Positions 50,313-59,791 of a stretch of DNA of 64,000 nt are shown in pieces. Numbering within the stretch: the stretch's first letter is position 1; each line of letters begins with the position of its first letter. This stretch comes from Arthrobacter sp. Soc17.1.1.1 (GTDB taxonomy: Bacteria > Actinomycetota > Actinomycetes > Actinomycetales > Micrococcaceae), in assembly GCF_036867195.1 (NCBI RefSeq), contig NZ_JBAJII010000001.1:3286001-3350000 (forward strand), read 5' to 3'. The translations under genes were made by a program, and so were the position numbers. Below the pieces are notes generated by a model. The model searched no databases, was not told the origin of the DNA, and saw only the letters and a program-made list of their open reading frames with translations.

Positions 50313-51695
50313 TCACAGCCAGGGCTGCGGGTCGACCTTCTCGTCGTTGACCAGGACCTCGAAGTGGAGGTGGCACCCCGTGGAGTTGCCCGTACTGCCG
50401 ACGGCGCCGAGGAGGTCTCCGCGCTTCACGGTGGTGCCGGCCGGCACGTCGAGGGCGCTCAGGTGGTTGTAGGTGGTCTTCAGCCCGTCGCCGTGGTCGA
50501 TCAGGATGCGCTGCCCTCCGCCGTAGGCGTGCCAGCCCGAGTCGACGACCGTCCCGGCGTCCGCGGCCTTCACCGGGGTGCCGCAGGCGCTGGCGTAGTC
50601 GACGCCCGTGTGGAGCTCCGTCCCGGAACCGCCCAGGGGATTGACCCTGTACCCGAAGGTCGAGGCGACCTCCGGGTTCTCCACCGGGGCGCTGAAGGCC
50701 TTGCGTTCCTTCGCTGCCGGTGCTAGGGACGCCGAGAGCGCCCGCGCACTCGCGATGCTCGGGGCGATGCCTTCGGCGGCGGGACCCGCGGCCTCGAGGC
50801 CGAAGGTGACCGTGGCTCCTGCGGGCGCGGTGACGGCCTGCGGGACGCCGGATGCGACGGCAGCCTCCGCACCACCGGCAGGGGCCGGGGCCGAGGTGGC
50901 CGACGGCGCGACGGCGCCCATCAGCAGACCGGCCGAGGCAAGGACGATACCGGCGGTGGCGGCGTTGTCCCGCAGGCGGGTGAACGACGTCGGGAGGGCG
51001 TTCCGGGCTGCCGTCCGGCGGGTCGCGAGAGCACGTGCGTCCGTCCGTCGCCGGGCCGACGACGGCGTGCGTCCGCTGCTGCGGACGCTGCGGCGCGACG
51101 GCAGGGCCACAGGGGCGGAGGCGGAGGCGTCGTCGGAGGCATCGGAGGCATCGGAGGCATCGGAGGCATCGGAGGCATCGGAGGCATCGACGGCAGCGTC
51201 ATCGACTGCGGTGGCAGGTGCGGTGGCGTCGGTGGCATCGGTGGCAGTTGCGTCGGTGGTGACAGCGTCATCGGTCGCGACAGCGTCATCGGCGGGTGCC
51301 TCCTGGGCGGCCCGCTCCCGGGCGCGGAGTTCGCGGCGGGTCAGCGGGGCGGGGGGACGCGGCGCGTCCCCGGAAGGAGTCGGGACGGCAGAGGGCACGG
51401 ACGCATCGGGTCCCGTCTCCACGGATTGCGGCTCCATGGGCGCGACGGCACGCGTCGGTGCCGGGATGGACGGGGCAGAAACGGACGGCGCAGGAACGGA
51501 CGGCGCGGGAACGGGCTGTGCGGCCGGCAGGGAGGCCGCGAAGAGGGGGCTGTGCGCGGGGTGAGGCTGCGAACGCAGCGAACGACGGTTCGGCGGAGGG
51601 GTGTGCGCAGGGAGCTGCGGCATCGCGTGGTGCTGGTCCGGGCGGGCGTCGGACGCTCGACGGCGCCCGGACATGAGCGTCTGGGTCAACTGCAT
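50313..51695 (-). CDS. M23 family peptidase with Ala/Pro- and Asp-Ala-Ser-repeat linker
   Basis: A 460-residue cell-wall hydrolase. The catalytic LytM domain is in the last 130 residues: GTELHTGVDYASACGTPVKA gives metal His and Asp, and STGCHLHFEVLV the HxH motif. A likely membrane segment lies around 245-262 (TAGIVLASAGLLMGAVAPSA), with an unusually long Pro/Ala/Asp-rich N-terminal part in front, including six DAS repeats. ATG 51695 (MQLTQTLMSGRRR) is preceded by GAGAGAGG. A c-di-AMP riboswitch leader controls it, as for many actinobacterial wall hydrolases. Confidence 0.88.
   Translation of the reverse strand: MQLTQTLMSGRRRASDARPDQHHAMPQLPAHTPPPNRRSLRSQPHPAHSPLFAASLPAAQPVPAPSVPAPSVSAPSIPAPTRAVAPMEPQSVETGPDASVPSAVPTPSGDAPRPPAPLTRRELRARERAAQEAPADDAVATDDAVTTDATATDATDATAPATAVDDAAVDASDASDASDASDASDASDDASASAPVALPSRRSVRSSGRTPSSARRRTDARALATRRTAARNALPTSFTRLRDNAATAGIVLASAGLLMGAVAPSATSAPAPAGGAEAAVASGVPQAVTAPAGATVTFGLEAAGPAAEGIAPSIASARALSASLAPAAKERKAFSAPVENPEVASTFGYRVNPLGGSGTELHTGVDYASACGTPVKAADAGTVVDSGWHAYGGGQRILIDHGDGLKTTYNHLSALDVPAGTTVKRGDLLGAVGSTGNSTGCHLHFEVLVNDEKVDPQPWL
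51135..51188. repeat. Six 9-bp in-frame tandem repeats in the M23 peptidase gene
   Basis: GGAGGCATC is repeated six times without change. On the coding strand it encodes Asp-Ala-Ser repeats in the linker. Flanking Ala/Thr/Asp runs show similar drift. Length variation between strains is likely and would keep the frame. Confidence 0.9.
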
Positions 51696-51707
51696 ACCTC
51701 TCTCACA

Positions 51708-51900
51708 CGCCCGCGAAGTTAGCTGTCGGATTCGAGCAAGAGTTGACTCGGCCCCCACGGCGCGGCCCTCGGTGCTGCAGAAGCGCAGGAAGGGCCGTGC
51801 TGTCGACTATGCGTGAGGGCTTCACCCCGAGGCGGCTCGTGCCGCCGGAATGTGGATCCTCCACCCCTGTCACAGGTTGTCCAGGCGGTCCGCTGACAGG
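51708..51900 (-). promoter_or_regulatory. c-di-AMP riboswitch (ydaO-yuaA class)
   Basis: On the minus strand the leader contains CAGGGGTGGAGGATCC, a GCGGC..GCCGC hairpin, CGGGGTGAAGCCC and, near its end, CGAATCCGACAGCTAACTTC. The last string is almost identical to the strand closing ydaO elements in actinobacterial rpfA leaders as I recall them (CGAGTCCGACAGCTAACTC). It ends 12 bp before the M23 peptidase ATG, too close for a long expression platform, so c-di-AMP may act on ribosome access. The rest of the gap to 52080 has no gene; it should contain the promoter. Confidence 0.88.
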
Positions 51901-52080
51901 GTTAGGCGTGCGGACCTGAATTCCACGATGGAGCTTGACTGCTCAAACAGTAGGCGAGGAAAGGCGTAGTTACAATTCCGTTATCCACCCTGTGGACAAT
52001 TCGTGCAATACTGCCCTCTGCCACCAGTAATCCTGAGGAAATGTGCGGCAGAACTTGAGTTCCGGCCGCGGGAAGCGCTG

Positions 52081-53133
52081 TCAGGACAGCTCCGCCCGAC
52101 CCTTGCGCCAGTACCCCATGAAAGCAACCTGTTTCCGGTCCACTCCGACGTCACGCACGAGGTAGCGGCGCAGGCCCCGGACCACGGCGGCCTCGCCCGC
52201 GATCCAGGCGTAGAAGGGCTGGGTGCCCGGAGGCCGTTCCGGGTTGACGGTCGATTGCACGATCGCCGCCTCGAGCAGCTGCGGTGTCTCCCAGAGGATG
52301 GTCCTGTCGATGTCCACGTCCTCCGGCTCGCTGCCACCGCTGGCGGCGACCTCCCCGGAGAGGGAGACCCACCCCGGCAGCCGCACCGCGTTCCGGACGG
52401 CGGTCTCCAGCAGCTCCCCGTGGGGGCGGCGGCCGCGGGCCAGCCAGGTGATGGAGACCGAGGAGCGTGTGCCGATGTGCTGGATGTCCGCGCCGTCCGG
52501 CACCTCAAGGAACGCGTGGCCGCTGATGTCCTCGGGGAGCGACTCGAGGATGGCGCTGATCGCGGGCACCGCGGTCTCGTCGCCGGCGAGGAGCACGTGC
52601 TGGGCGAGGCCCGGGCTCCACTCGATGCCCCCGTAGGCACCCGCCGTCGCGCACTGCGCGGCGGCGGAGTTCGGTCCGATGACGCACACCCGGTCCCCGG
52701 GCCTTGCTGCTGCCGCCCATTCGGATGCGGGGCCACCACGGCCGTCCTCGTCGAGGTGCATCACGAAGTCCACGTCGATCTCCGGCTGCGGACCCGAGCA
52801 GCGCGAGTCGCGCACGGTGTAGGTGCGCATGGAGCCGCGCTCCTCCGCGTCCATGCCGAGCCACAGCTGGTACCAGCTGGACGCGGCGCCACCGCGCATC
52901 ATGCCCGCGATGTCCGGGCACGCGCGTCCGGCGGACGGGATGACGATCTTGATCCGGAGGTCGAGGGTGTCCCCCGCGACGCCGAAGGACTCCAGGCATG
53001 CGCCGCCGAAGGTGATGCGGCGGAAGTTCGCGGTGAGGTCCTGCACGGCCGTGACGACGACGTCGAACGCCAGCACCATGGGCTCGGTGTCCGCCGCGGT
53101 GCGTCGGGCAGTCCTCTGTGTCACATCGGTCAT
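52081..53133 (-). CDS. Siderophore-interacting protein (flavin ferric-siderophore reductase)
   Basis: A 350-residue SIP/ViuB-type reductase that releases iron from imported siderophores. RTYTVRDSR is the FAD-binding Arg-x-Tyr-Thr-x-Arg motif, [20 protein letters not shown] the NAD(P)H-binding glycine region and [20 protein letters not shown] the C-terminal family hallmark. It is the last gene of the operon, overlapping the ATPase stop by four bases (ATGA). Cytoplasmic; it fits the three uptake genes upstream. Confidence 0.94.
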   Translation of the reverse strand: MTDVTQRTARRTAADTEPMVLAFDVVVTAVQDLTANFRRITFGGACLESFGVAGDTLDLRIKIVIPSAGRACPDIAGMMRGGAASSWYQLWLGMDAEERGSMRTYTVRDSRCSGPQPEIDVDFVMHLDEDGRGGPASEWAAAARPGDRVCVIGPNSAAAQCATAGAYGGIEWSPGLAQHVLLAGDETAVPAISAILESLPEDISGHAFLEVPDGADIQHIGTRSSVSITWLARGRRPHGELLETAVRNAVRLPGWVSLSGEVAASGGSEPEDVDIDRTILWETPQLLEAAIVQSTVNPERPPGTQPFYAWIAGEAAVVRGLRRYLVRDVGVDRKQVAFMGYWRKGRAELS

Positions 53134-54077
53134 GATGCCTCCATGCGTGCCGGGACGATGTCCTGGGGGTTGGATCGGTAACCGCGTCCCGGCTCACGGC
53201 CGGGAGCGGGAGTACTGGCGGGAACGGTTGCGGGAGTGCCGGCGGGCACGGCTGCGGGCGCGCCGTGGTGCCTGCCGACGGGAACCACCATCGGCGTGCC
53301 GGACACGGGGTCCTGGATGATCCGGCAGTCGAGGTGGAACACACCCGTCACCGTCTCCTCGGTGACGACGGCGGACGGCGCGCCTTCGGCGACGATCCGG
53401 CCTTCCCGCATGGCGATCAGGTGGTCCGCGTAGCGCGCGGCCAGGTTGAGGTCGTGCAGCACCATGACCACGGTGGTCCCGGAGCGCCGGTTGAGGTCGG
53501 TGATGAGGTCCAGTACCTCGATCTGGTGGGTGACGTCGAGGAACGTGGTGGGCTCGTCCAGCAGGAGGATCCCCGTCTGCTGGGCGAGCGCCATCGCGAT
53601 CCACACGCGCTGGCGCTGCCCGCCGCTCAGCTCGTCCACGGTGCGGTCCGCGAGGGACAGCGTGTCGGTGGCCTCCAGCGCGCCCGCCACGGCGGCGTCG
53701 TCCTCCGGGGTCCACTGGCGGAACCAGCCCTGGTGCGGGTAGCGGCCGCGGCCTACGAGATCGGCGACGGTGATGCCGTCGGGGGCCACCGGGGTCTGCG
53801 GCAGGAGCCCGAGCAGGCGTGCGACGGCCTTCGTGGACTGGGTGGCGATGTCCGCGCCGTTGAGCAGCACGGTGCCCTCGACGGGCTTGAGCAGGCGTGC
53901 GAGCCCCCGCAGCAGCGTCGACTTGCCGCACGCGTTGGCGCCGACGATCACCGTGACCTTCCCGGCGGGCAGCGAGAGCGAGAGCCCGTCGACGACGGTG
54001 CGCTCGCCGTAGGCGAGCGTGATCCCGGCGGCGGACAGCGAGGCCGCTCCCGTATCGATCGGTGGGCGTGGAGCCAT
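53130..54077 (-). CDS. Ferric-siderophore ABC transporter ATP-binding protein (FepC/FhuC type)
   Basis: A 315-residue ATPase. Walker A is GANACGKST (commonly GPNGCGKST), signature [20 protein letters not shown], Walker [12 protein letters not shown]. The core ends around residue 260; a Pro/Ala/Thr-rich tail of about 45 residues follows ([18 protein letters not shown]). AGGGAGG precedes ATG 54077. The neighbours are two FecCD-type permeases and a siderophore reductase. The binding protein is not in this operon. Confidence 0.93.
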   Translation of the reverse strand: MAPRPPIDTGAASLSAAGITLAYGERTVVDGLSLSLPAGKVTVIVGANACGKSTLLRGLARLLKPVEGTVLLNGADIATQSTKAVARLLGLLPQTPVAPDGITVADLVGRGRYPHQGWFRQWTPEDDAAVAGALEATDTLSLADRTVDELSGGQRQRVWIAMALAQQTGILLLDEPTTFLDVTHQIEVLDLITDLNRRSGTTVVMVLHDLNLAARYADHLIAMREGRIVAEGAPSAVVTEETVTGVFHLDCRIIQDPVSGTPMVVPVGRHHGAPAAVPAGTPATVPASTPAPGREPGRGYRSNPQDIVPARMEAS

Positions 54078-54079
54078 GG

Positions 54080-55153
54080 TCAGCCTCCCTGGCCGGAGCG
54101 GTTGGCGGTGGCGAGCAGCCACAGCAGGAACGGCGCGCCGAGGGCGCCCGTGACGATGCCGACCGGCAGCGACGTCCCGGGCACGAGGTTCGCGGCGACG
54201 AAGTCCGCGCCGAGCACGATGACCGCGCCGACGAGGGCCGCCATGGCCAGCGACGGTCGGTTGCCGAGCAGGCGGCGGGCGATCGGCCCGGACAGGAACG
54301 CCACGGAGGCCACGGGGCCGGCGGCGGCGGTCGCGACGGCAGCGAGGGCCACAGCGGTGGCCATCAGCCCCAGACGGGACGCCTCGACGCGGATCCCGAG
54401 CCCCGCGGCGGCGTCGTCGCCCAGTTCCAGGCCGCGGAGGCTGCGCGCGAGGACCGCAGCTGCGGGCAGCAGCACCACGAGCGCGCCGACCAGCACGGTG
54501 GCGCGGTCCCAGGTGCTGGAGTTGAGCGAACCGCCGAGCCACAGCACGGCCTCGCTCGCCGTCCGCAGGTCCGTGCGGGTGATGAGGAAACTCACCACGG
54601 CGTGCAGCACCGCGGCGAACCCGATCCCCACGAGGATGAGCCGGTACCCGGCCACTCCCCCGCGGCGCGAGACGAGGTAGATCGCGGCCGCGACCATCAG
54701 CGCGCCGAGCAGCGCCGAGACGGACACGGCGGCGCCCGCGGCACCGAACAGCACGATCACCGTCACCGCGGCCGCACTCGCGCCGTAGCTGATGCCGATG
54801 ATGTCGGGACTCGCCAGGGGGTTGCGCAGCATCGTCTGGAAGACGGACCCGGCGATGCCGAACGCCACACCGATGAGGAGCCCGATCACGGCCCGCGGCA
54901 GCTTGTTCTCCAGGACGATGAAGCTCGCCCCCGGGATGTCCGCGCCGCCGAGGATCCGGAAGAAGTCGGGGATGGTCACGGTGTAGGAGCCGAGGAGCAC
55001 GTCCACGGCGAACAGCACCACGACGACGGCGGCAGCCGTGGCCAGCCGCAGCCCCGCGCTCCTCCGGCGACGGGCACGGGTGGCGGTGAGGTGCTCGGTG
55101 GGACGCAGCGGGCGTGCGGTGTCGGTGGCAGCGTGCTCGATCGACGCGCTCAC
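54080..55153 (-). CDS. Ferric-siderophore ABC transporter permease (FecCD family, FepG-like)
   Basis: A 357-residue permease with nine to ten helices after a 35-residue basic N-terminus. [20 protein letters not shown] and [20 protein letters not shown] are the FecCD signatures. It starts at GTG 55153, overlapping the first permease stop (GTGA), and ends two bases before the ATPase start. Together with the upstream protein it forms the heterodimeric channel. Confidence 0.93.
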   Translation of the reverse strand: MSASIEHAATDTARPLRPTEHLTATRARRRRSAGLRLATAAAVVVVLFAVDVLLGSYTVTIPDFFRILGGADIPGASFIVLENKLPRAVIGLLIGVAFGIAGSVFQTMLRNPLASPDIIGISYGASAAAVTVIVLFGAAGAAVSVSALLGALMVAAAIYLVSRRGGVAGYRLILVGIGFAAVLHAVVSFLITRTDLRTASEAVLWLGGSLNSSTWDRATVLVGALVVLLPAAAVLARSLRGLELGDDAAAGLGIRVEASRLGLMATAVALAAVATAAAGPVASVAFLSGPIARRLLGNRPSLAMAALVGAVIVLGADFVAANLVPGTSLPVGIVTGALGAPFLLWLLATANRSGQGG

Positions 55154-56211
55154 AGCTGGGCCATCCGCCGGCGCCGCACGAGCCAGATGAAGAAGGGCGC
55201 TCCTACGACGGCGGTCATGATGCCCACCTGCACCTCGCCGGGCGGCAGGACCACGCGGCCGAGGACGTCCGCGCCGAGCAGCAGCACCGGTCCGAGGAGC
55301 GCCGAGAAGGGCAGGATCCAGCGGTAGTCGGCGCCGACGACGAGCCGCACCGCGTGCGGAATGACGAGGCCCACGAACGCGATCGGTCCGGCCGCCGCCG
55401 TGGCCGCACCGCACAGGACCACGACCCCGAGGGCCGTGACGCCGCGGGCCAGGTTCACGTTCTGCCCGAGGCCGCGGGCCACGTCGTCGCCGAGAGCCAG
55501 GCTGTTGAGGACCTTGCCCGTGGCGAGCGTCAGGACGAGTCCACCGAGGAGGAAGGGCGCGACGGCGCCGATCACGTCCCAGCCGCGCCCGGACAGCGTG
55601 CCGACCTGCCAGAAGCGGAACGCGTCGAGCGTCTCCTGGCTCGAGACGAGGACGGCGTTGGTGAGGCTCCCGAGGCCTGCGGCGAGGGCGGCACCCGCCA
55701 GGGCGAGCTTGACCGGCGTGGCGCCCTCCCGGCCGAGGCTCGCCACGGCGTAGACCAGGAGCGCCGCGGCGCCGGCGCCGGCGAACGCGCACCAGATGTA
55801 CCCGGAGGCACTGCCGAGGCCGAGGACGTAGATGCCGAGGACGACGGCGAGGGACGCACCCGCGTTGATGCCGAGGATGCCCGGGTCCGCCAGCGGGTTG
55901 CGGGCCACACCCTGCAGCGCGGCGCCGGCGGTGGCGAGTGCGGCGCCGACGAGCAGTCCGACGACGGTGCGCGGCACGCGGGAGAGCACCACGGCGTGAT
56001 CGCCGTTGGACGGGTCGAACGCCGTGACGGCGTCGAGCATGGTGCCCAGACCGACCGAGCGTGCCCCGATGGTGAGGGAGGCGAGGCACGCCACGAGCAG
56101 CACCAGCACCGTGAGGACGAGCTTCGCGAGGGTCCGGGAGGTCGACGCCCGACGACGGGCGGGGCGATCACCGGCAGGACCAGGGCGCAGGGAGGTGGCC
56201 TGGACTGCCAT
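55150..56211 (-). CDS. Ferric-siderophore ABC transporter permease (FecCD family, FepD-like)
   Basis: A 353-residue permease, first gene of the siderophore operon. [20 protein letters not shown] and [20 protein letters not shown] are family signatures; [20 protein letters not shown] is the loop to the ATPase. GGAGGCATC lies before the ATG. An iron box is 31-49 bp upstream, so it should be expressed under iron limitation. The substrate-binding lipoprotein is missing from the operon and must come from elsewhere. Confidence 0.94.
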   Translation of the reverse strand: MAVQATSLRPGPAGDRPARRRASTSRTLAKLVLTVLVLLVACLASLTIGARSVGLGTMLDAVTAFDPSNGDHAVVLSRVPRTVVGLLVGAALATAGAALQGVARNPLADPGILGINAGASLAVVLGIYVLGLGSASGYIWCAFAGAGAAALLVYAVASLGREGATPVKLALAGAALAAGLGSLTNAVLVSSQETLDAFRFWQVGTLSGRGWDVIGAVAPFLLGGLVLTLATGKVLNSLALGDDVARGLGQNVNLARGVTALGVVVLCGAATAAAGPIAFVGLVIPHAVRLVVGADYRWILPFSALLGPVLLLGADVLGRVVLPPGEVQVGIMTAVVGAPFFIWLVRRRRMAQL

Positions 56212-56241
56212 GATGCCTCCCTCAGACGGTCGATCGGTCTG

Positions 56242-56260
56242 AAGTAAGGCTAGCCTACGC
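56242..56260 (-). promoter_or_regulatory. DtxR/IdeR-type iron box
   Basis: AAGTAAGGCTAGCCTACGC contains the TAAGGCTAGCCTA core, close to the DtxR/IdeR consensus TTAGGTTAGGCTAACCTAA. It lies directly upstream of the siderophore uptake operon, consistent with iron-dependent repression. Confidence 0.8.
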
Positions 56261-56303
56261 TCCGGAGAATTAGGAAACGAGTTCGTTCCCTAATCCGGCG
56301 CGG

Positions 56304-56340
56304 AGGACGGGCCGCGGAGAGGGCACCGCCGGCCCGTCCT
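56304..56340 (-). terminator. Hairpin terminator after the hydroquinone-reductase-type gene
   Basis: AGGACGGGCC (56304-56313) pairs perfectly with GGCCCGTCCT (56331-56340), starting six bases past the stop. Confidence 0.75.
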
Positions 56341-56345
56341 GCGGT

Positions 56346-57356
56346 CTACGCGGCGACCGGCGGGGTGCCGTTCCCGAAGGGCCGACCGCCCAGCGCCTCC
56401 CTGCCATGCGCGGTCGTCCACCCCGTGAGGTCCGGGCCCTTGGGCACGATCCCCGTGGGATTGATGTCCTCGTGGACGATGTAGTAGTGCTGCTTGATCT
56501 GCTCGAAGTCCACGGTGTCCCCGAAGCCCGGTGTCTGGAAGAGATCGCGCGCATACCCCCACAGCGCCGGCATCTCGCTCAGCTTGTTCCGGTTGCACTT
56601 GAAGTGGCCGTGGTAGACGGGGTCGAAGCGCACGAGCGTGGTGAAGAGGCGCACATCGGCCTCCGTGATGGTGTCGCCGACCAGGAAGCGCTGCGTGGTC
56701 AGCCGCTCCTCCAGCCAGTCCAGGGCGGTGAAGAGGCGGTCGTAGGCGGCGTCGTACGCTTCCTGCGACCCCGCGAAGCCGCACCGGTACACGCCGTTGT
56801 TGACCTCCGTGAAGACGCGCCGGTTCACGGTGTCGATCTCCTCGCGCAGGGCCTCGGGGTAGAGGTCGGGTGCACCCTCGCGGTGGAAGTCCTTCCACTC
56901 GCTCGAGAAGTCGAGGGTGATCTGGGGGAAGTTGTTGGTGACCACGGCGCCGGTGGTGGTGTCCACGATCGCCGGCACGGTGATGCCACGGGAGTAGTCC
57001 GGGTCCCGCTTGAAGAAGGCCTCCTGGAGCCGCTCGATGCCGAGCACGGGATCACGACCGTCGGGGTCGAGGTCGAACGTCCACGAACGGCTGTCATGGG
57101 TGGGGCCGGGAGTGCCGAGGGAGATCGCGTCCTCGAGCCCCAGGAGCCGCCGGACGATGATGGTCCGGTTCGCCCAGGGGCAGGCCCGGGCGGCGATGAG
57201 CCGGTAGCGTCCGGCCTCGACGGGGAAGCCGTCGGCGGCGTCGCGCGTGATCCGGGTCTCGATGTACTGCGTGTCCCGCGTGAACTCCTTGCCACCGGTC
57301 ACGTAGGACCCCTTGGTGCTGTGCTCGGACGTGTCGGCCTGCTCGGTGTCGGTCAT
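56346..57356 (-). CDS. Glutathionyl-hydroquinone reductase-type GST (Xi class; likely mycothiol-linked)
   Basis: A 336-residue GST of the Xi class. RACPWANR with catalytic Cys59 (CPWA motif), VPAIVDTTTGAVVTNNFPQI and the C-terminal helical domain with FLVGDTITEADVRLFTTLVR are typical. In glutathione-using bacteria these enzymes reduce glutathionyl-hydroquinones (YqjG, PcpF). Actinobacteria normally use mycothiol, so the thiol partner here is inferred. It is monocistronic with its own hairpin. Confidence 0.9.
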   Translation of the reverse strand: MTDTEQADTSEHSTKGSYVTGGKEFTRDTQYIETRITRDAADGFPVEAGRYRLIAARACPWANRTIIVRRLLGLEDAISLGTPGPTHDSRSWTFDLDPDGRDPVLGIERLQEAFFKRDPDYSRGITVPAIVDTTTGAVVTNNFPQITLDFSSEWKDFHREGAPDLYPEALREEIDTVNRRVFTEVNNGVYRCGFAGSQEAYDAAYDRLFTALDWLEERLTTQRFLVGDTITEADVRLFTTLVRFDPVYHGHFKCNRNKLSEMPALWGYARDLFQTPGFGDTVDFEQIKQHYYIVHEDINPTGIVPKGPDLTGWTTAHGREALGGRPFGNGTPPVAA

Positions 57357-57382
57357 GCTGCCAGTCTAGGGCGGCGGGCACG

Positions 57383-57419
57383 CAGGAGGCCCGGCCGAAG
57401 AACGTGGCCGGGCCTCCTG
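57383..57419 (-). terminator. Perfect 14-bp hairpin after the YihY gene
   Basis: CAGGAGGCCCGGCC (57383-57396) pairs with 57406-57419, 16 bp past the stop of the minus-strand YihY gene. Confidence 0.85.
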
Positions 57420-57434
57420 GCGGGTTCAGCAGGG

Positions 57435-58526
57435 CTACCGCCGGGCGGATTCCCGCCCGTACTTCTCGCGGAGCTCTCGCCCTTCCCGGACGAGCTTGAG
57501 GTGCTTCTCGGCCTTCTTCTCGGCGGCCTTGCTGTCGCGCGGCGGCAGCTGGATGGTCTCCTCCGCCTCGATGCCACCCTGCAGCTGGCGTCCGCGCTCC
57601 ATCTCGGCGTCGAACTCGACGCCGAACAGCAGCGAGATGTTGGCGAGCCAGATCCACAGGAGCAGGACGATCACGCCGGCAATGGCACCGTAGGTCTTGT
57701 CGTAGCTGCCGAAGTTGGCCACGTAGAGGGAGAACGCCGCCGTGGTGAGCGCCAGGACGATCAGGGCGATGAAACCGCCCAGGCTCATCCAGCGGAACTT
57801 GGGCTGCTTGACGTTGGGGGCACCGTAGTACAGCACGGCGATCATGAGGACGGCGAAGAGGACCATGACGGGCCACTTGGCGATGTTCCAGATGACCAGG
57901 GCGGTGCCGCCCAGGCCGATGGTGTTGCCGACGGCCTCGGCGACGGGGCCGGACAGCACGAGCATCAGGCCCATCGCCACGATGAGCACGAGGACGATGA
58001 CCGTGATGAGCAGCATCTGGGGGCGCAGCTTGATGAAGCCGCGGCCCTCCTCCACCTCGTAGACGCGGTTCATGGCGCGGGAGAACGCGTTGACATACCC
58101 CGAGGCCGACCAGATGGCGCCGAGGAGGCCGATGACGAATGTGAGGCCCGCGGCCTGGTTCGAGGCGAGCCCCTCGATGGTGGGCCGGATCGTCTCGAGC
58201 GTCTCCGGCGGGGCGAACTGGCCGATGATCTCCAGGACCTGGTTCGTGGTGTTCTGCGCCTGCCCGAAGAGCCCCAGGAGGGAGAGCAGGGCGAGGATGC
58301 CGGGAAAGATCGCGAGGACGGCGTAGTACGTCAGCGCGGCCGCGAGGTCGGTGCACTGGTCCTTGCCGAACTCGTTGACGGAGCGCTTGAACACGTACTT
58401 CCAGGCCGGCTTCTTGACGTCCTTCGGATCGTCCGGCTTGCGGGGATCGTTCGGATCGGGCGCATTCTGGGCTTTCTGCGCCGCGTTGCTCTGCGGCTCG
58501 CTGCGCACCCTGCTGTTGCTGCTCAC
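57435..58526 (-). CDS. YihY/BrkB family inner-membrane protein
   Basis: A 363-residue protein with about six helices between residues 60 and 315. CTDLAAALTYYAVLAIFPGI and GFIKLRPQMLLITVIVLVLI, then YGAIAGVIVLLLWIWLANIS, are family hallmarks. The N-terminus is Pro/Lys-rich, and the C-terminus (about 325-363) is a highly charged helix. The start is GTG 58526 with GGAGGT six bases upstream; an earlier ATG would run through non-conserved sequence. YihY was once called RNase BN in error; its function is still open. Confidence 0.9.
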   Translation of the reverse strand: MSSNSRVRSEPQSNAAQKAQNAPDPNDPRKPDDPKDVKKPAWKYVFKRSVNEFGKDQCTDLAAALTYYAVLAIFPGILALLSLLGLFGQAQNTTNQVLEIIGQFAPPETLETIRPTIEGLASNQAAGLTFVIGLLGAIWSASGYVNAFSRAMNRVYEVEEGRGFIKLRPQMLLITVIVLVLIVAMGLMLVLSGPVAEAVGNTIGLGGTALVIWNIAKWPVMVLFAVLMIAVLYYGAPNVKQPKFRWMSLGGFIALIVLALTTAAFSLYVANFGSYDKTYGAIAGVIVLLLWIWLANISLLFGVEFDAEMERGRQLQGGIEAEETIQLPPRDSKAAEKKAEKHLKLVREGRELREKYGRESARR

Positions 58527-58665
58527 GGATACCTCCGGCTCTGGCCCCCGACAGGGGCGTTCCTGCTGCTGTACGTCTGCTTCAACTGCACCATAAGCTT
58601 GCTTACTAGTCCAGTCCGGATCGGCACCCCCGCCGACCGGCACCACCCGACCCAGGAGAGTACAC

Positions 58666-59748
58666 ATGCGTATCGCAGTCATCGGCGCCACCGGAAATGT
58701 CGGCACGGCGGTCCTCTCCCGGCTCCGGCGGGCCGCCGACGACCGGGAGGCGATCCAGCGTTCCGGCTATGACACCTCCACGGACACCGGCGGCATCACG
58801 GTCACCGCGATCGCCCGCACGGTGCCGGACACGTCCCAGCCCCCGTACGACGGCGTGGACTGGCACGCGATCGACATCGGCACGGACGAGGGCCGGGACG
58901 CGCTGACCCTCGCCCTCGCCGGCGTCGACGCCGTCATCCACCTGGCGTGGGCCATCCAGCCGAACCGCGACGAGGCGGCCATGCACAGGACCAACGTCAC
59001 CGGCACGGCCAACGCGCTCGCCGCGGCCGGCGCCGCAGGCGTGCGCCAGTTCGTCTGCGCCTCCTCGGTCGGCGCCTACTCCCCCGCGGACAAGACGACG
59101 CGGAAGGACGAGTCCTGGCCCACCGGAGGGATCGACTCCTCGCACTACAGCCGCCACAAGGCCGAACAGGAGCGGCTGCTCGACGCGTTCGAGCGCGACC
59201 ACCCCGAGATCCCGGTGGCACGGCTCCGGCCCGGGCTGATCTTCCAGGCCCCGGCCGGCAGCGAGATAGGCCGCTACTTCCTGGGTCCGCTCGTGCCCAG
59301 GGTGCTCCTCGGCGGGCTGCCGCTGCCCCTCGTGCCCATCCCGGCGTCCTTCGTCTTCCAGGCGGTGCACGCCGACGACGTCGCGGAGGCCTACTGGCGT
59401 GTCGTCGCGCGCCGGGCCTCGGGCGCCTTCAACATCGCCGCCGAACCCGAGCTCACCCCGGAGCGTGTCGCCGATCTGCTGGACGCGCGCCGGGTCATCG
59501 GCCTCCCGGTGCGCCTGCTGCGGTGGATCGTCGGCGCGAGCTGGGCCCTGGGTCTCCAGCGCACGGATCCGGGCTGGATCGACATGGCGTCGCAGAGTCC
59601 GGTGATGGACACCTCGAGGGCGCGGGACGTCCTCGGCTGGGAGGCCCGGCACTCCTCGCGGGAGGCCATGGCGGAGGTCCTGGCGGGTCTGCGCGCGGGC
59701 AGGGGCCACGGCGGTTCGCCGAAGCTGTACCCGCGATCGGACGGATAG
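58666..59748 (+). CDS. NAD-dependent epimerase/dehydratase family SDR
   Basis: A 360-residue extended SDR. The cofactor motif is GATGNVG (7-13). FVCASSVGAYSPADKT holds the catalytic Ser and YSRHKAEQERLL the Tyr-x3-Lys pair. VFQAVHADDVAEAYWRVVAR is the usual C-terminal motif. Sugar-nucleotide epimerase and other substrates are possible; nothing nearby decides. AGGAGAG lies upstream of ATG 58666. Confidence 0.88.
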   Translation: MRIAVIGATGNVGTAVLSRLRRAADDREAIQRSGYDTSTDTGGITVTAIARTVPDTSQPPYDGVDWHAIDIGTDEGRDALTLALAGVDAVIHLAWAIQPNRDEAAMHRTNVTGTANALAAAGAAGVRQFVCASSVGAYSPADKTTRKDESWPTGGIDSSHYSRHKAEQERLLDAFERDHPEIPVARLRPGLIFQAPAGSEIGRYFLGPLVPRVLLGGLPLPLVPIPASFVFQAVHADDVAEAYWRVVARRASGAFNIAAEPELTPERVADLLDARRVIGLPVRLLRWIVGASWALGLQRTDPGWIDMASQSPVMDTSRARDVLGWEARHSSREAMAEVLAGLRAGRGHGGSPKLYPRSDG

Positions 59749-59760
59749 CCGCCCGGTCGT

Positions 59761-59791
59761 CGAGGCGCCCCGTGCGCGTCTGGGCGCCTCG
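59761..59791. terminator. Bidirectional hairpin between convergent genes
   Basis: CGAGGCGCCC (59761-59770) pairs perfectly with GGGCGCCTCG (59782-59791). It lies directly between the SDR stop and the kinase stop. Confidence 0.8.

Noticed and set aside
57353..57577. Small minus-strand frame over the YihY 3' end
   Set aside because: It covers the YihY gene end and its terminator hairpin in another frame; no start signal.
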